A DNA stretch of 64,000 nt from Comamonas sp. (lineage in GTDB: Bacteria > Pseudomonadota > Gammaproteobacteria > Burkholderiales > Burkholderiaceae_C): assembly GCA_028690035.1 (NCBI GenBank), contig JAQVCA010000001.1:95940-159939 (forward strand), read 5' to 3'. The notes beneath the pieces are model-generated. The model saw only the letters and a list, made by a program, of their open reading frames with translations. It had not been told where the DNA came from and did no database searches. The first letter of the stretch is position 1. Each line of letters starts with the position of its first letter. Shown here one piece after another: positions 8,653 to 18,808 of the stretch. The position numbers and the translations under genes are program-made.

Positions 8653-9333
8653 TTGCGCGAACTGTGCATGCCGATGGGTCTAGACCCCGAACAAATGCAG
8701 CGTGTCGAAGAAGTGGTGGCCACCCGACGCAAGGTCAAGCGCGGGGACATGCTGTTTCAGAACGGCGAAGCTTTTACCTCGCTCTATGCCATCCGCACCG
8801 GTTTTTTCAAGACCTGCGTGGCCACCGAAGATGGGCGCTACCAAGTCACGGGTTTTCAAATGGCCGGAGAGATCGTCGGTCTGGACGGCATCGTTACCAA
8901 CCACCACTCCTGTGATGCGATTGCTCTGGAGAATGCTGAAGTTTGCGTCATGCCCTTCAACCGGCTGGAAGAAATTTCGCGCGAAGTCACGGCCCTGCAA
9001 TCGCACGTCCACAAGGTGATGAGCCGCGAAATCGTGCGCGAGCACAGCGTCATGCTGCTACTGGGCAGCATGCGTGCCGAAGAGCGTTTGGCAGCGTTCA
9101 TCTTGAACTTGGTGCAACGCCTGCATGCTCGGGGGTTTTCATCGTCCGAGCTGATACTGCGCATGACACGCGAAGAGATCGGCAGCTACTTGGGTCTGAA
9201 GCTGGAAACCGTCAGCCGCACATTCTCCAAGTTTGTCGAAGACGGCATGGTCGAGGTCAAGCAACGCCATGTGCGCATCATTGACCCCGACGCGCTGCAG
9301 CGCCTGGTGAACACTTCACGCGAAAACCGCTAA
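8653..9333 (+). CDS. fnr: Crp/Fnr family transcriptional regulator (FNR); true N-terminus probably starts near 8609 across a frameshift
   Basis: LCMPMGLDPEQMQRVEEVVATRRKVKRGDMLFQNGEAFTSLYAIRTGFFKT, HHSCDAIALE, helix-turn-helix TREEIGSYLGLKLETVSRTFSKF. The same frame upstream encodes TCSNCNLRELC but has no standard start before the TTG at 8653. Confidence 0.9.
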   Translation: MRELCMPMGLDPEQMQRVEEVVATRRKVKRGDMLFQNGEAFTSLYAIRTGFFKTCVATEDGRYQVTGFQMAGEIVGLDGIVTNHHSCDAIALENAEVCVMPFNRLEEISREVTALQSHVHKVMSREIVREHSVMLLLGSMRAEERLAAFILNLVQRLHARGFSSSELILRMTREEIGSYLGLKLETVSRTFSKFVEDGMVEVKQRHVRIIDPDALQRLVNTSRENR

Positions 9334-9336
9334 GAC

Positions 9337-9591
9337 TCACAGGTACCACTGCAAAGCCTGCTGATTGCGCTCCGTGGTGAACCACTGCGGCTCTAAGCTG
9401 AGCCGATCGGGGCGCACGGGATCCTCGCGCCCCACCAAGTACACCATCATTTCCCTACGGCGCAGCACCACATGGCTGACGGTTTCTTCGCGCCCACCCT
9501 GCATGACGCGGGTACCAGGTTTAAACACCGGCATCTGAAACAAGCGAGGCCGCGAAGGGATCTCATGAGAAAAAGTACGGTTGAACGACAT
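9337..9591 (-). CDS. conserved hypothetical protein
   Basis: MSFNRTFSHEIPSRPRLFQMPVFKPGTRVMQGGREETVSHVVLRRREMMVYLVGREDPVRPDRLSLEPQWF; convergent with fnr, 3 nt gap. Confidence 0.65.
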   Translation of the reverse strand: MSFNRTFSHEIPSRPRLFQMPVFKPGTRVMQGGREETVSHVVLRRREMMVYLVGREDPVRPDRLSLEPQWFTTERNQQALQWYL

Positions 9592-9706
9592 TCTGAAGCC
9601 TTGTAGTTGCACACAATCGGTAGTCGTCCTATCGGCACCTGCTACAAAAAATTAAGAACTTTCTGCATCCCAGACAGCGAACCAATGAAGGATTGAAGGA
9701 TTTCTT

Positions 9707-10729
9707 GTGCGCCTTAAGCTCGATAATTTTACGCTGGCGTTATTGATCAGCGTCACCCTCGCCAGCCTGTTGCCCGCCACAGGCGCCATGGCCCGCATTC
9801 TGGATACCACCACAACTTGGGTGATTGTGCTGCTCTTTTTCCTGCACGGTAGCAAGCTGTCGCGCCAGGCGATTTGGGCGGGCATTGGCCATTGGCGCCT
9901 GCACCTGGCGGTGGTCGCCACCACGTTTGCGGTGTTTCCACTGCTTGGCTGGGCGCTGCAGCCCCTGTGGTCTTGGCTGCTACCCGCACCGTTGGTGCAA
10001 GGCATGTTATTTCTGTGCGCCCTGCCCGCCACCGTGCAATCGGCCATCACCCTGACCAGTGTGGCGCGCGGCAATATTGCCGCGGCCGTGTGCAGTGCCT
10101 CAGCGTCTACCCTGCTGGGCATTGTGTTTACCCCGCTGCTAGTCGGGCTGCTGTTGACGCAAGGCACCAGCCACACTGGAGGCAATCCGCTGGACGCTGT
10201 GGCGCGCATTGCCATGCAGTTGCTGCTGCCTTTTGCCGTGGGCCACCTCTTGCGCCCCTGGTCCAGTGGCGTGCTGCAGCGCCTTGGCAGCCATGTGCGC
10301 ATCGTGGATCAGGGCTCGATTCTGCTCGTGGTGTACACCGCCTTCAGTAGCGCGGTGGTTGCGGGCCTGTGGCAACAGATGCCCCTGCCAGCCATGGCCG
10401 TGTTGTTTGCTTTGTGTGCGCTGCTGCTGGCCACGATGATGCTGTGGTGTGTGTGGCTCAGCCGCCGCCTGGGCATGAACAGTGCCGACGAGGCCACGGT
10501 GCTGTTTTGTGGCGCACAAAAAAGTCTGGTCAGCGGCATACCGATGGCCAAAGTGCTGTTCTCGGCCTCGGTGGTGGGCCCCATGGTGCTGCCCGTGTTG
10601 CTGTTTCACCCGATGCAGATCATGGTCTCTTCGCTGATTGCGGCCCGTTACGGTGCGCGTGCCAGTATACCTACCGATCAGTCGTTGCCGCCACAACCAG
10701 CGCAGACCCCACCCTCTCATGACCGCTGA
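9707..10729 (+). CDS. bile acid:sodium symporter family (SBF-like) transporter
   Basis: MRLKLDNFTLALLISVTLASLLPATGAMARILDTTTTWVIVLLFFLHGSKLSRQAIWAGIGHWRLHL..., polytopic. Confidence 0.85.
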   Translation: MRLKLDNFTLALLISVTLASLLPATGAMARILDTTTTWVIVLLFFLHGSKLSRQAIWAGIGHWRLHLAVVATTFAVFPLLGWALQPLWSWLLPAPLVQGMLFLCALPATVQSAITLTSVARGNIAAAVCSASASTLLGIVFTPLLVGLLLTQGTSHTGGNPLDAVARIAMQLLLPFAVGHLLRPWSSGVLQRLGSHVRIVDQGSILLVVYTAFSSAVVAGLWQQMPLPAMAVLFALCALLLATMMLWCVWLSRRLGMNSADEATVLFCGAQKSLVSGIPMAKVLFSASVVGPMVLPVLLFHPMQIMVSSLIAARYGARASIPTDQSLPPQPAQTPPSHDR

Positions 10730-12317
10730 ATGGCGCGCCCTGCGGCGCTGGCTGGTTTATGGCGCGCTAAGTGCCGTGCTGCTGGAGCTGGGGGGCTGCG
10801 CCCTACCACCGCTGGATGGACGCAGTATCAGCAGCGCCACGCCCACCAGCGCCACGCAAGGCACTGTGTTGGGACACAAGTTGCAGCGGCTGCGCCAACA
10901 GGCACAGCCCCAGGCAGAGGACAGCGGCATCTTCCCCCTGACCGGCCCCAGCGAAGCCTTTGCCGCGCGCGTGCTGCTGGCCCAGACCGCTGAAAAAACG
11001 CTGGACGTGCAGTACTACATCTGGCGTGCCGATACCAGCGGCCTGATGCTGCTGCACGCGCTGTGGCAGGCTGCCGAGCGGGGCGTGCGCGTGCGCCTGT
11101 TGCTGGACGATGGCGGCAGCGCCGGGCTGGACAGCATCTTGCACGCTTTGAACCAGCACCCGCACATTGAGGTGCGCCTGTTCAATCCCTTGGTGCTGCG
11201 CTGGCCGCGCACGCTGGGCTACCTGCTGGACGTTGCACGCACGAATCGGCGCATGCACAACAAATCGTTCACGACCGACAGCCAAGCCAGCATTGTGGGA
11301 GGGCGCAATATTGGCGACGAATACTTTGGCACCCTGCAGGAGACACTGTTCTACGACCTGGACGTCCTGGCGGCGGGCCCCGTGGTACAGGATATTGCGC
11401 AGGACTTTGACCGCTATTGGGCCAGCCTGTCGGCCTACCCGCTGGAGCGCATTGTCACTGTGCCCTACGCGCTGGACTTACCCACCCTGGGCGCACGCAT
11501 GGCGCAAGCTGCGGCCAGCGAACAAGGCCAGCGCTACCAGCAAGCCCTGCAGCACAGCAGCCTGCGCCGCTGGCTGCAGCAAGGCAACCCCGCCTGGCTA
11601 TGGGCACCGGCGCACCTGGTCAGCGACCACCCTGCCAAGGCGCTGGGCCAGGCCAACGGCCAGCAGCTCATGGGCGCACAACTGGCACGCGCCATCGGCC
11701 AACCGCGCCATACGGTGGATTTGGTGTCGCCCTACTTTGTGCCCACAGCAGCAGGCATCCAGGCATTGCAACAACTGCGTGCCCAAGGCATTCAAGTGCG
11801 TGTGTTGACCAATGCGCTGGAGGCCACCGATGTCGCCCTGGTACACGCCGGCTATGCCCGCTACCGCCCGCAACTGCTGCGCCTGGGCGTAGAGCTGTAT
11901 GAGCTGCGCCGCCAGACCCCGCCTCCTGCACTGCAGGCCGATGTGCCACGCAGCCAGCGCCGCTGGCTGCTGGCCAGCAGCGGCTCATCGCTGCACGCCA
12001 AAACTTTTGCCATTGATGGCACGCGCGCTTTTGTTGGCTCGTTCAACTTCGATCCGCGCTCTGTGCTGCTGAACACCGAAATGGGACTGCTCATCGAAAG
12101 TCCGGTGCTGGCCGAACGCATCCACAGCGCTTTTGACGAGGCCGTGCCCTGGCACGCCTACCGCGTACAGCTGGGCGAAGATGGGCAGCTGCAGTGGCAC
12201 AGCACCTTGCCCGCCACGCAAGCCCCACACATTGAGTACCGCGAGCCCAACAGCCGCTGGTACAAGCGCTGGGGTTTGTGGCTGCTGCAGCACCTGCCCA
12301 TCGAACCTTTGTTATAA
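10719..12317 (+). CDS. phospholipase D family protein (cardiolipin synthase C-like)
   Basis: Two HKD motifs: MHNKSFTTDSQASIVGGRNIGDEYF and HAKTFAIDGTRAFVGSFNFDPRS; lipoprotein-like N-terminus (LELGGCALPP). Confidence 0.88.
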   Translation: MTAEWRALRRWLVYGALSAVLLELGGCALPPLDGRSISSATPTSATQGTVLGHKLQRLRQQAQPQAEDSGIFPLTGPSEAFAARVLLAQTAEKTLDVQYYIWRADTSGLMLLHALWQAAERGVRVRLLLDDGGSAGLDSILHALNQHPHIEVRLFNPLVLRWPRTLGYLLDVARTNRRMHNKSFTTDSQASIVGGRNIGDEYFGTLQETLFYDLDVLAAGPVVQDIAQDFDRYWASLSAYPLERIVTVPYALDLPTLGARMAQAAASEQGQRYQQALQHSSLRRWLQQGNPAWLWAPAHLVSDHPAKALGQANGQQLMGAQLARAIGQPRHTVDLVSPYFVPTAAGIQALQQLRAQGIQVRVLTNALEATDVALVHAGYARYRPQLLRLGVELYELRRQTPPPALQADVPRSQRRWLLASSGSSLHAKTFAIDGTRAFVGSFNFDPRSVLLNTEMGLLIESPVLAERIHSAFDEAVPWHAYRVQLGEDGQLQWHSTLPATQAPHIEYREPNSRWYKRWGLWLLQHLPIEPLL

Positions 12318-12411
12318 AAATAAGAGCTATTTTCGCTTTTCCCTATTGGTTTTTAAATATAAAAAATACAAAAAATCAATATATTCAGGCGCTAGCAGCT
12401 CCTAAATAAAG
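12316..12411. repeat. Two-armed copy of dispersed repeat (AGCT...GCGCTT / GCGCTAGCAGCT), degenerate
   Basis: taagagctattttcgctttt ... caggcgctagcagctcctaaat between convergent genes. Confidence 0.6.
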
Positions 12412-12418
12412 AGCGCAA

Positions 12419-12931
12419 TCAGTTGCCCGGCAGGCGCTGGATTTCGCGCTCGATACCCTGCACATCGTTTTCCAAGCGCGCGATCTTGGACTTAAGATCG
12501 TTGACGCGCGCCTCGTACAGCTCGGGCTTGCTGTCTTCCAGTTCGGTCTTGGCAGGTTGCCCGTTGTTGTACTCGGCCTGCAGGGTGCTTAGACGCTGCT
12601 GCGCCTTGGTCAGCTCGGCCTGCAAAATGGCACGCGCATCGTTGTCGCGTGCCTGCTGCTGGCCTGCATCCACCTGCGTACCCGCAGGCCCCTTGTTCAG
12701 CCGTGGCGCTGGCGCCGATGTGCCCGCCGCAGGCGGCACACTGCCGCGCTGGGTATGCACCACCGTTACCGAGCCGCCCTCAATCACATGGCAATTGCGC
12801 TGCTTGGCCACTGCGGCGTTGTTGGTGTATTCATTGCCGCAGCGGTAGATACGATCCTGACTCCAGCCCCACGGCGCGGCCACCAGCAGGGCCACCGCAC
12901 ATACGGAGCGGACGATGGTTGGTTGATGCAT
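12419..12931 (-). CDS. hypothetical secreted coiled-coil protein (DUF4124-like N-terminus)
   Basis: Signal peptide MHQPTIVRSVCAVALLVAAPWGWSQDRIYRCGNEYTNNA, C-terminal coiled coil. Confidence 0.65.
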   Translation of the reverse strand: MHQPTIVRSVCAVALLVAAPWGWSQDRIYRCGNEYTNNAAVAKQRNCHVIEGGSVTVVHTQRGSVPPAAGTSAPAPRLNKGPAGTQVDAGQQQARDNDARAILQAELTKAQQRLSTLQAEYNNGQPAKTELEDSKPELYEARVNDLKSKIARLENDVQGIEREIQRLPGN

Positions 12932-13080
12932 GGCTTGATCCCCTTCACAAGAATCCCCGATTGTGCAATGCACCACCGTTTGCGCCAAGGAAGTTGTGCT
13001 GTATTGCTTGCAGCCCCCCTGCGCGTGCCTAGAATGGTGCGGACTACTACAACGTACAAACGCCCCCTGAAAGTGACGCG

Positions 13081-13578
13081 ATGACCGCACAGAGCTCCGA
13101 GCGCGCCGAGCGCGTGATTAAAAAATACCCCAACCGCCGCCTATACGACACCAGCACCTCCACTTACGTCACCCTGGCCGAGGTTAAACAGCTGGTCATG
13201 CAACACGAGCCCGTGGTCGTCAAAGATGCCAAGACTGGCGAAGACCTGACCCGCTCAATCCTGCTGCAAATCATTCTGGAAGAAGAGGCCGCTGGCGCCC
13301 CCATGTTCAGCGAGGCCATGCTGGCCAACATCATTCGCTTTTATGGCCATGCCATGCAAGGCCACATGGGCAACTACATCGAGAAAAACGTGCAGATGTT
13401 TTCGGACTTCCAGTCCAAACTGGCCGAGCAAACCGGCAGCCCCGATGCCTGGGCCAAGATGATGCAGATGCCCCAAGCGATGCTGCCTGCCGGGTATGCC
13501 GAGCAAATGCAAAAGGCCCAGGACCAAATTCGCCAGCAAACTGAGCAAATGATGGGCATGTTTGGCTTGAAACGCTGA
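13081..13578 (+). CDS. phaR: polyhydroxyalkanoate synthesis repressor PhaR
   Basis: RVIKKYPNRRLYDTSTSTYVTLAEVKQLVMQHEPVVVKDAKTGEDLTRSILLQIILEEE. Confidence 0.93.
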   Translation: MTAQSSERAERVIKKYPNRRLYDTSTSTYVTLAEVKQLVMQHEPVVVKDAKTGEDLTRSILLQIILEEEAAGAPMFSEAMLANIIRFYGHAMQGHMGNYIEKNVQMFSDFQSKLAEQTGSPDAWAKMMQMPQAMLPAGYAEQMQKAQDQIRQQTEQMMGMFGLKR

Positions 13579-13626
13579 GCCACGCTGCCCATCATGGGGC
13601 GGGGTGGCGCACCACCCCCGTCTTGT

Positions 13627-15228
13627 TTAGCCCTGTCTTTGTGGGAGCGGCAGAGATGCCCGTGCCGGTGCTGCTGCCGTCCCTGCCAATTTGAAGGCCG
13701 ACACGGCTTCACGCAGTTGCTGTGCCTGTGCATACAAATGCGCAGCCGCCGCGCTGGACTCTTCCACCAAAGCCGCGTTTTGCTGCGTCATCTGATCGAG
13801 CTGCGCAATGCTGGTGTTGACTTGGGCGGCGCCGTTGCTTTGCTCCCCCGTGGCGGCATTGACCTCGGCCACGATGTCCTGCACCCGGGTGACGTTGTCC
13901 AGAATGCTCTGCATGGCTTCTACGGCCTGCTGCACCTGCTGGTGGCCGCTGCTGACACTTTGCAAGTTGGTGTTGATCAGCTGGCGAATTTCCTTGGCCG
14001 CCGTGGCGCTGCGCTGGGCGAGTGTGCGCACTTCCCCGGCCACCACAGCAAACCCTCGGCCCTGCTCGCCCGCTCGGGCTGCTTCTACGGCGGCGTTCAG
14101 CGCCAAGATGTTGGTTTGGAAGGCAATGCCATCGATCACGCCGATGATGTCGCCAATTTTTTGGCTGCTGTGTTGCAGCTCTTGCATGGTCTGCTGTACC
14201 AGCTGTGCTTTGGCAAAACCTTCGTGGGTGGCTTGGCTGGAGCTGCGCGACAGTGCTTCGGCTTGGCGTGTCGAGTCCGAACACTGCTGTGCCGAGCTGC
14301 TCAATTGCTCAATGGCGGCAGCGCTTTCTTCCAAGTTGGCGGCTGTGGCCTCGGTGCGGGCACTCAGGTCGTTGCTGCCACTGGCCACCTGCGCACTGGC
14401 GGTGGAAATGCTTTCTGAGGCCTGCAGCACCTTGCGCAAAGTGTCGTTCAAGGTATCGCGCATCTGGTCGATGGACCGCAGCAACTGGCCGCTTTCATCG
14501 CGGTGGTAGTGGGCCTGTGGGGCGGCACTCAAATCCAGGTGGGCAATCTCCTGCGCCGCCTGCTGGGCGCGGCGCAAAGGTGCAGTGATGCTGCGCGAGA
14601 CATACAGCGCCATGGCAATCCCCAGCCCTAGGGCCGACAGGGTGAAAGCCACCAGGTGCCAGATGCTCTCCTCGCGCGCCTTGCGGCTGTCTTGCGCCAG
14701 CTTGTCCAAGGTGGCATGTTGGTGCCGTGTCAGATCGTCCACAGCCTGTAGGTAGGCACGCATGGTCGGTTCAAAGCGCTCGGTGAACACCTGCTCGGCC
14801 CCAGATACATCGCCCTCGTTTTTCAGTTTGGCGATGTCTTTGCGCAGCCCCAAGTATTCATCGCGCAGCTTGGAGGCTTTGTCCATCAATGCCAGTTGCT
14901 CGGGCGATTTGAGGTTGGCCAGGATGATTTTCATCTGCTTGGCGGTATCGGCCGTGGCGTCTTTGGTGGGTTTGTCAAAATAAGGCACCAAAATCGCATC
15001 CGAGCTTTTGGCAATGGCCGCTGCGCGCTGCACCCCCGCCGTCACGTTGTTGGACCAGCGCTCCAGCGCGCGCTCTGTGACCAGCACCTCATCGATCATG
15101 TGGCTCAGGATGCGATCTTGCTGCACCGACTGGTAGATAGACAGTGCGGTGCTGCCGACAAACAACAACAAAATGCTTGCCAGTACCACAGCAAATTTGC
15201 GGCCAATCGGTAAGTCGCCAAAGGACAT
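13627..15228 (-). CDS. methyl-accepting chemotaxis protein
   Basis: [18 protein letters not shown]..., HAMP region, MCP signal hairpin [63 protein letters not shown] ribosome-binding site upstream of 15228. Confidence 0.93.
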   Translation of the reverse strand: MSFGDLPIGRKFAVVLASILLLFVGSTALSIYQSVQQDRILSHMIDEVLVTERALERWSNNVTAGVQRAAAIAKSSDAILVPYFDKPTKDATADTAKQMKIILANLKSPEQLALMDKASKLRDEYLGLRKDIAKLKNEGDVSGAEQVFTERFEPTMRAYLQAVDDLTRHQHATLDKLAQDSRKAREESIWHLVAFTLSALGLGIAMALYVSRSITAPLRRAQQAAQEIAHLDLSAAPQAHYHRDESGQLLRSIDQMRDTLNDTLRKVLQASESISTASAQVASGSNDLSARTEATAANLEESAAAIEQLSSSAQQCSDSTRQAEALSRSSSQATHEGFAKAQLVQQTMQELQHSSQKIGDIIGVIDGIAFQTNILALNAAVEAARAGEQGRGFAVVAGEVRTLAQRSATAAKEIRQLINTNLQSVSSGHQQVQQAVEAMQSILDNVTRVQDIVAEVNAATGEQSNGAAQVNTSIAQLDQMTQQNAALVEESSAAAAHLYAQAQQLREAVSAFKLAGTAAAPARASLPLPQRQG

Positions 15229-15304
15229 GCGTTCTCCTCGTTTTTTAGTCATGGGATATTGATCTGCGCGGCTTGCTGTCCCCATCCGGGGCGGAGCAAA
15301 CCAT

Positions 15305-16714
15305 TCACACCAGCGGGGCCCAGGGCCCCAAGGTGGCAGTGAGACGATTGTGTGCCAACACAAAGTGCATCGGCAGCCCGATGGCTTGCGCCAGCGCAAA
15401 AGCCAGTGCGATGCCCAAACCCGCATGGTGGGCGGTGCCGCCTTCGGAATCCTTGCGCCAAAAGCGCACGCCCAGATGCTCCAGATCTGCAGCCTGTAGA
15501 TGGGGCGCCGTGTTGGTGATGGCCAGCATCCAGCCCGCGTTGCTGCGCTCCAAGCGGCAATCGATGGTATCGCCCACCGGGGCATATTCCATGGCGTTGC
15601 GCAGCAGGTTGGAGATGATGCGCTCCAAGATGCCCTGATCGCTTTGAATCCAGGCCGCTGCGGGCAGCTGGGTCTGCACCTGCACCGTCTGCGCGGCAGG
15701 CTGGCGTTGGCACAGCGGTAGCAGCTCGCGCACCAGGGCGGCCAAATCCAGCGGGTCCAAAGCCAAGGCCTGTTGGCCAGACTCCAGGCGTGCCACCAAA
15801 AGCAGCGTGTCCACGCTGCGCTGCATGCGCAGGCAAGACTGGATCGCCGCCTGCAGTGCCTGGCGTGTATGCACCGGATCGGGGTCGGTCAAAGCGCTTT
15901 CCGCGCTGGTGCGAATTTCGGCCAGCGGGGTGCGCAGCTCATGTGCCACATCGCTGGCAAAGCGGCGCTCGCGCTCGATGGCGCTGTACAGGTGGTGCAA
16001 ACCCAGATTGAAGGCATCGACAAAGGGCCGCAGCTCGCGCGGGAAATCCCCGCCCAGCGGCTGCAGCGGTTGATCGGCGCGCAGATTGCCCACCACCGTA
16101 CCGGTACGCTCCAAAAACACCACCACACGGCGCACCAGATACAGCGCCAAGCAGGTGGCCAGCACCGTGGCCAGTGCAATACCGCCCACCAGGGCCCAGT
16201 GGACGCGCCGCTCGGTGCGATCCCAGTCTTCGCGCTCGGTGGCCACCACCAGCGTGTGAAAGCGCCCTCCAGACACCGGTACCCGGGTGGCCAACGCCCG
16301 CCCGGCATGGCCGTCGGGCAATGTGACATCGTAGTAGCGCGGCGTGCCTTGCTCGACCGGCCCCAGCGGCAGCGTGGCCCCGGCACTGCTGGGCGAGCGC
16401 AGCACCACGCTGCCCGACTCTGGGTCAAACAGCGTAAAAAACTCCGTGTGGCCGCTGGGCTCGTATTCGGGCATCAGCATGTGCAGGGTTGTGGCATCCA
16501 GTGCCTGCAGTACCCGCGACACAGCCGCCGAGCGCTGCATCAGCGACGTGTCCATGCGCTGGTAAATGGCCTGGTCGATCCAGTACTCCAGCGCCAGAAA
16601 CAGCACGGCAAACGTACCGCCGATGCACAGCACCAGCCCCAGCGCCAGGCGGCGCTGCAGCGACCAAGAGGCCGCAGGGGGTGCGGGCAGCGATGGGCGG
16701 GAGAGCAATTTCAT
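15305..16714 (-). CDS. two-component sensor histidine kinase
   Basis: [27 protein letters not shown]-box, N-box [12 protein letters not shown], two transmembrane segments; adjacent response regulator. Confidence 0.88.
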   Translation of the reverse strand: MKLLSRPSLPAPPAASWSLQRRLALGLVLCIGGTFAVLFLALEYWIDQAIYQRMDTSLMQRSAAVSRVLQALDATTLHMLMPEYEPSGHTEFFTLFDPESGSVVLRSPSSAGATLPLGPVEQGTPRYYDVTLPDGHAGRALATRVPVSGGRFHTLVVATEREDWDRTERRVHWALVGGIALATVLATCLALYLVRRVVVFLERTGTVVGNLRADQPLQPLGGDFPRELRPFVDAFNLGLHHLYSAIERERRFASDVAHELRTPLAEIRTSAESALTDPDPVHTRQALQAAIQSCLRMQRSVDTLLLVARLESGQQALALDPLDLAALVRELLPLCQRQPAAQTVQVQTQLPAAAWIQSDQGILERIISNLLRNAMEYAPVGDTIDCRLERSNAGWMLAITNTAPHLQAADLEHLGVRFWRKDSEGGTAHHAGLGIALAFALAQAIGLPMHFVLAHNRLTATLGPWAPLV

Positions 16715-16721
16715 TCAGCGT

Positions 16722-17387
16722 TCAGGGCACAACATAGCCAAAGCCTCGGCGCGTCAGTATCACATCGTCCAGGCCCTGCTGCCCCAGCTTGGTGCGCAGG
16801 GTACTAACGATCACCTCCACCACTTTGTCTGAGGCATCGCTGCTGCTGTCGTACAGGTGCTCAAAAATTTGCGCCCGCGACAGCGTGGTGCCCTGACGGC
16901 GCAGCAGCAGCTCCAGCAAGGCGTACTCCTTGGGTGTCAACCCCAAATCACGCCCCCCAGATTTGGCCGTGCGTGAGCGCGGATCGACCTCTAGCGCCCC
17001 CAGACGCAGCACCGGAACGTCGCGCTGTGGCGAGCGGCGCACCAGCGCACGCAGACGCGCCAGCAGCTCCGCCAGTTCGAAAGGCTTGGTCAGGTAATCG
17101 TCGGCCCCGGCATCCAGGGCACGCACGCGATCGTCCAACGCCTCGCGCGCCGACAGCAGCAGCACCGGGGCGGCCTGTGGGTTGCGGTTCAGCTCGCGCA
17201 GCACGCCCAGACCATCCAGACGGGGCAGCATCCAATCGAGAACAATCGCGTCGTAGGGGTAGCTGCTCAAGAACGTCAACGCCATCTGGCCATCGGTGGC
17301 CACGTCGCAGGCGTAGCCCTCCAGTTGCAGGCTGCGGCTCAAAGCCTGGGCCAGGGTTTGTGAATCCTCAACAATCAGTACACGCAT
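16722..17387 (-). CDS. OmpR/PhoB-family response regulator
   Basis: MRVLIVEDSQTLAQALSRSLQLEGY...YDAIVLDWMLPRLDG...LTKPFELAELLARL... winged helix ...LTPKEYALLELLLRRQG. Confidence 0.92.
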   Translation of the reverse strand: MRVLIVEDSQTLAQALSRSLQLEGYACDVATDGQMALTFLSSYPYDAIVLDWMLPRLDGLGVLRELNRNPQAAPVLLLSAREALDDRVRALDAGADDYLTKPFELAELLARLRALVRRSPQRDVPVLRLGALEVDPRSRTAKSGGRDLGLTPKEYALLELLLRRQGTTLSRAQIFEHLYDSSSDASDKVVEVIVSTLRTKLGQQGLDDVILTRRGFGYVVP

Positions 17388-17453
17388 AAAATTTATATAA
17401 AAACAGCCGATAAGGCTTATCTGGCAAGCGAAAGCAGCTACCAAAATAATACC

Positions 17454-17471
17454 AAAGCTTTTTCAAAGCTT
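17454..17471. promoter_or_regulatory. Tandem direct repeat CAAAGCTT-tt-CAAAGCTT, candidate response-regulator binding site
   Basis: Two exact 8-mers with 10 bp start-to-start spacing in the divergent promoter region between the two-component system and the RND operon. Confidence 0.45.
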
Positions 17472-17527
17472 CACTGCCCACAATCGGGGGAAATGCTTAT
17501 TGGAACTTTCCCGTTGACTGTATTGCC

Positions 17528-18793
17528 ATGACCGATTCCCGTACCCCTCTTCCCCCAGCACACCCCGGTTTGGTGGGGCGCACCAAGGCGCTGGCGCTGG
17601 CCGCTGTGGTGACCGCTTGCGCTGCAGCCGGCTACGGCTGGTGGGCCACCACCGCACGCACGCCGGCCTCCAGCGCGTCCCGTCCTACGCCCACCCTGGA
17701 GGCACACATCGGCCAGGATGGCAGTGTGGTGCTCAGTGCCGTGCAGCTGCGCGCGCAAGGTGTAGAGACCGCACCTGTGCGTGCCACCGATGTGGTGGCG
17801 GTCGAGGGCCTGATGGCCCAGGCCATGGTGCCCCTGGCAGCCAGTGCCCAGGTGGTGGCACCGTACAGCGGCGTGGTCACGCGCCTGTTGGTCGATGAAG
17901 GCGCCCTGGTGCGCCAGGGCCAGGCCCTGGCACGCATTCAAAGCCAAGAGGTGCTGAGTGCCGAGGCCGAATTGGCCCGCGCGCGCACCGAAGCGGCCAC
18001 CGCCCGCCTGCAGGCCCAGCGCGATGTAGCGCTGCTGGCAGAAGGCATCATCGCCGCAGCGCGCCATGAACAATCGCAGGCCCGCGCGGCAGCGGCACAC
18101 AGCACGCTGCAGCAAGCCCAGGGCGCGCTGGCGCGTCTGCGGCCCGTGGCCGGAGGCGCTGCGGGCGAGTACGAGCTGCTGGCCCCCATCGCGGGCCAGG
18201 TGGTGCGACGCCAAGTCGTCCCAGGGCAGGCGGTGGCGGCGCTAGAAGCGGCGTTCGTGCTGGCCGAGCCCGGGCAGCTGGACCTTTTCTTTTCGGCCCC
18301 CTTGCGCCTGCGCAGTGACTTGCACCCGGGTTTGAACGTGCGTTTGCCCGATGGCATGCTGGCCCAGGTGCAGGCGGTGGGTGCCGATGCCGATGCCGCC
18401 AGCCAGAGCCTGCGTGTGCGCGCGCGCCTGCAGGCCGCCCAAGGCGCCGCCCTGCCGTATGCAGCCGGCCAGCAAATGCGCGTCAGCCTGCAGCTGCCCG
18501 CCCCACCCCAGACGCTGATCGTGCCCACCTCGGCACTGCTGCCCGCCGGGGCTGGGCATGTGCTGTTTGTGGCGCAGCCCCAAGCCGACACCCAGCCAGC
18601 CCAGGTGCGCATCCACGCGGTGGCGGTGCAGCTGCTGGGCGACAGTGCCACTGGCAGCGCCGTGCGTGTACTGCCAGTGGCCGATGCCAGCGCTGCCACG
18701 CCGACCTTGGCAGCGGACATGCAGGTGGTCACACGGGGCACAGCGTTGCTCAAGTCCATGATCCCGATGCCTGCCACGCCCCCGGCGCTGTAA
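17528..18793 (+). CDS. efflux RND transporter periplasmic adaptor subunit (CusB/CzcB-like)
   Basis: Membrane-fusion protein architecture (QVVAPYSGVVTRLLVDEGALVRQGQALARIQSQEVLSAEAELARARTEA...). Confidence 0.87.
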   Translation: MTDSRTPLPPAHPGLVGRTKALALAAVVTACAAAGYGWWATTARTPASSASRPTPTLEAHIGQDGSVVLSAVQLRAQGVETAPVRATDVVAVEGLMAQAMVPLAASAQVVAPYSGVVTRLLVDEGALVRQGQALARIQSQEVLSAEAELARARTEAATARLQAQRDVALLAEGIIAAARHEQSQARAAAAHSTLQQAQGALARLRPVAGGAAGEYELLAPIAGQVVRRQVVPGQAVAALEAAFVLAEPGQLDLFFSAPLRLRSDLHPGLNVRLPDGMLAQVQAVGADADAASQSLRVRARLQAAQGAALPYAAGQQMRVSLQLPAPPQTLIVPTSALLPAGAGHVLFVAQPQADTQPAQVRIHAVAVQLLGDSATGSAVRVLPVADASAATPTLAADMQVVTRGTALLKSMIPMPATPPAL

Positions 18794-18808
18794 GAAGGGA
18801 CTGCACCT

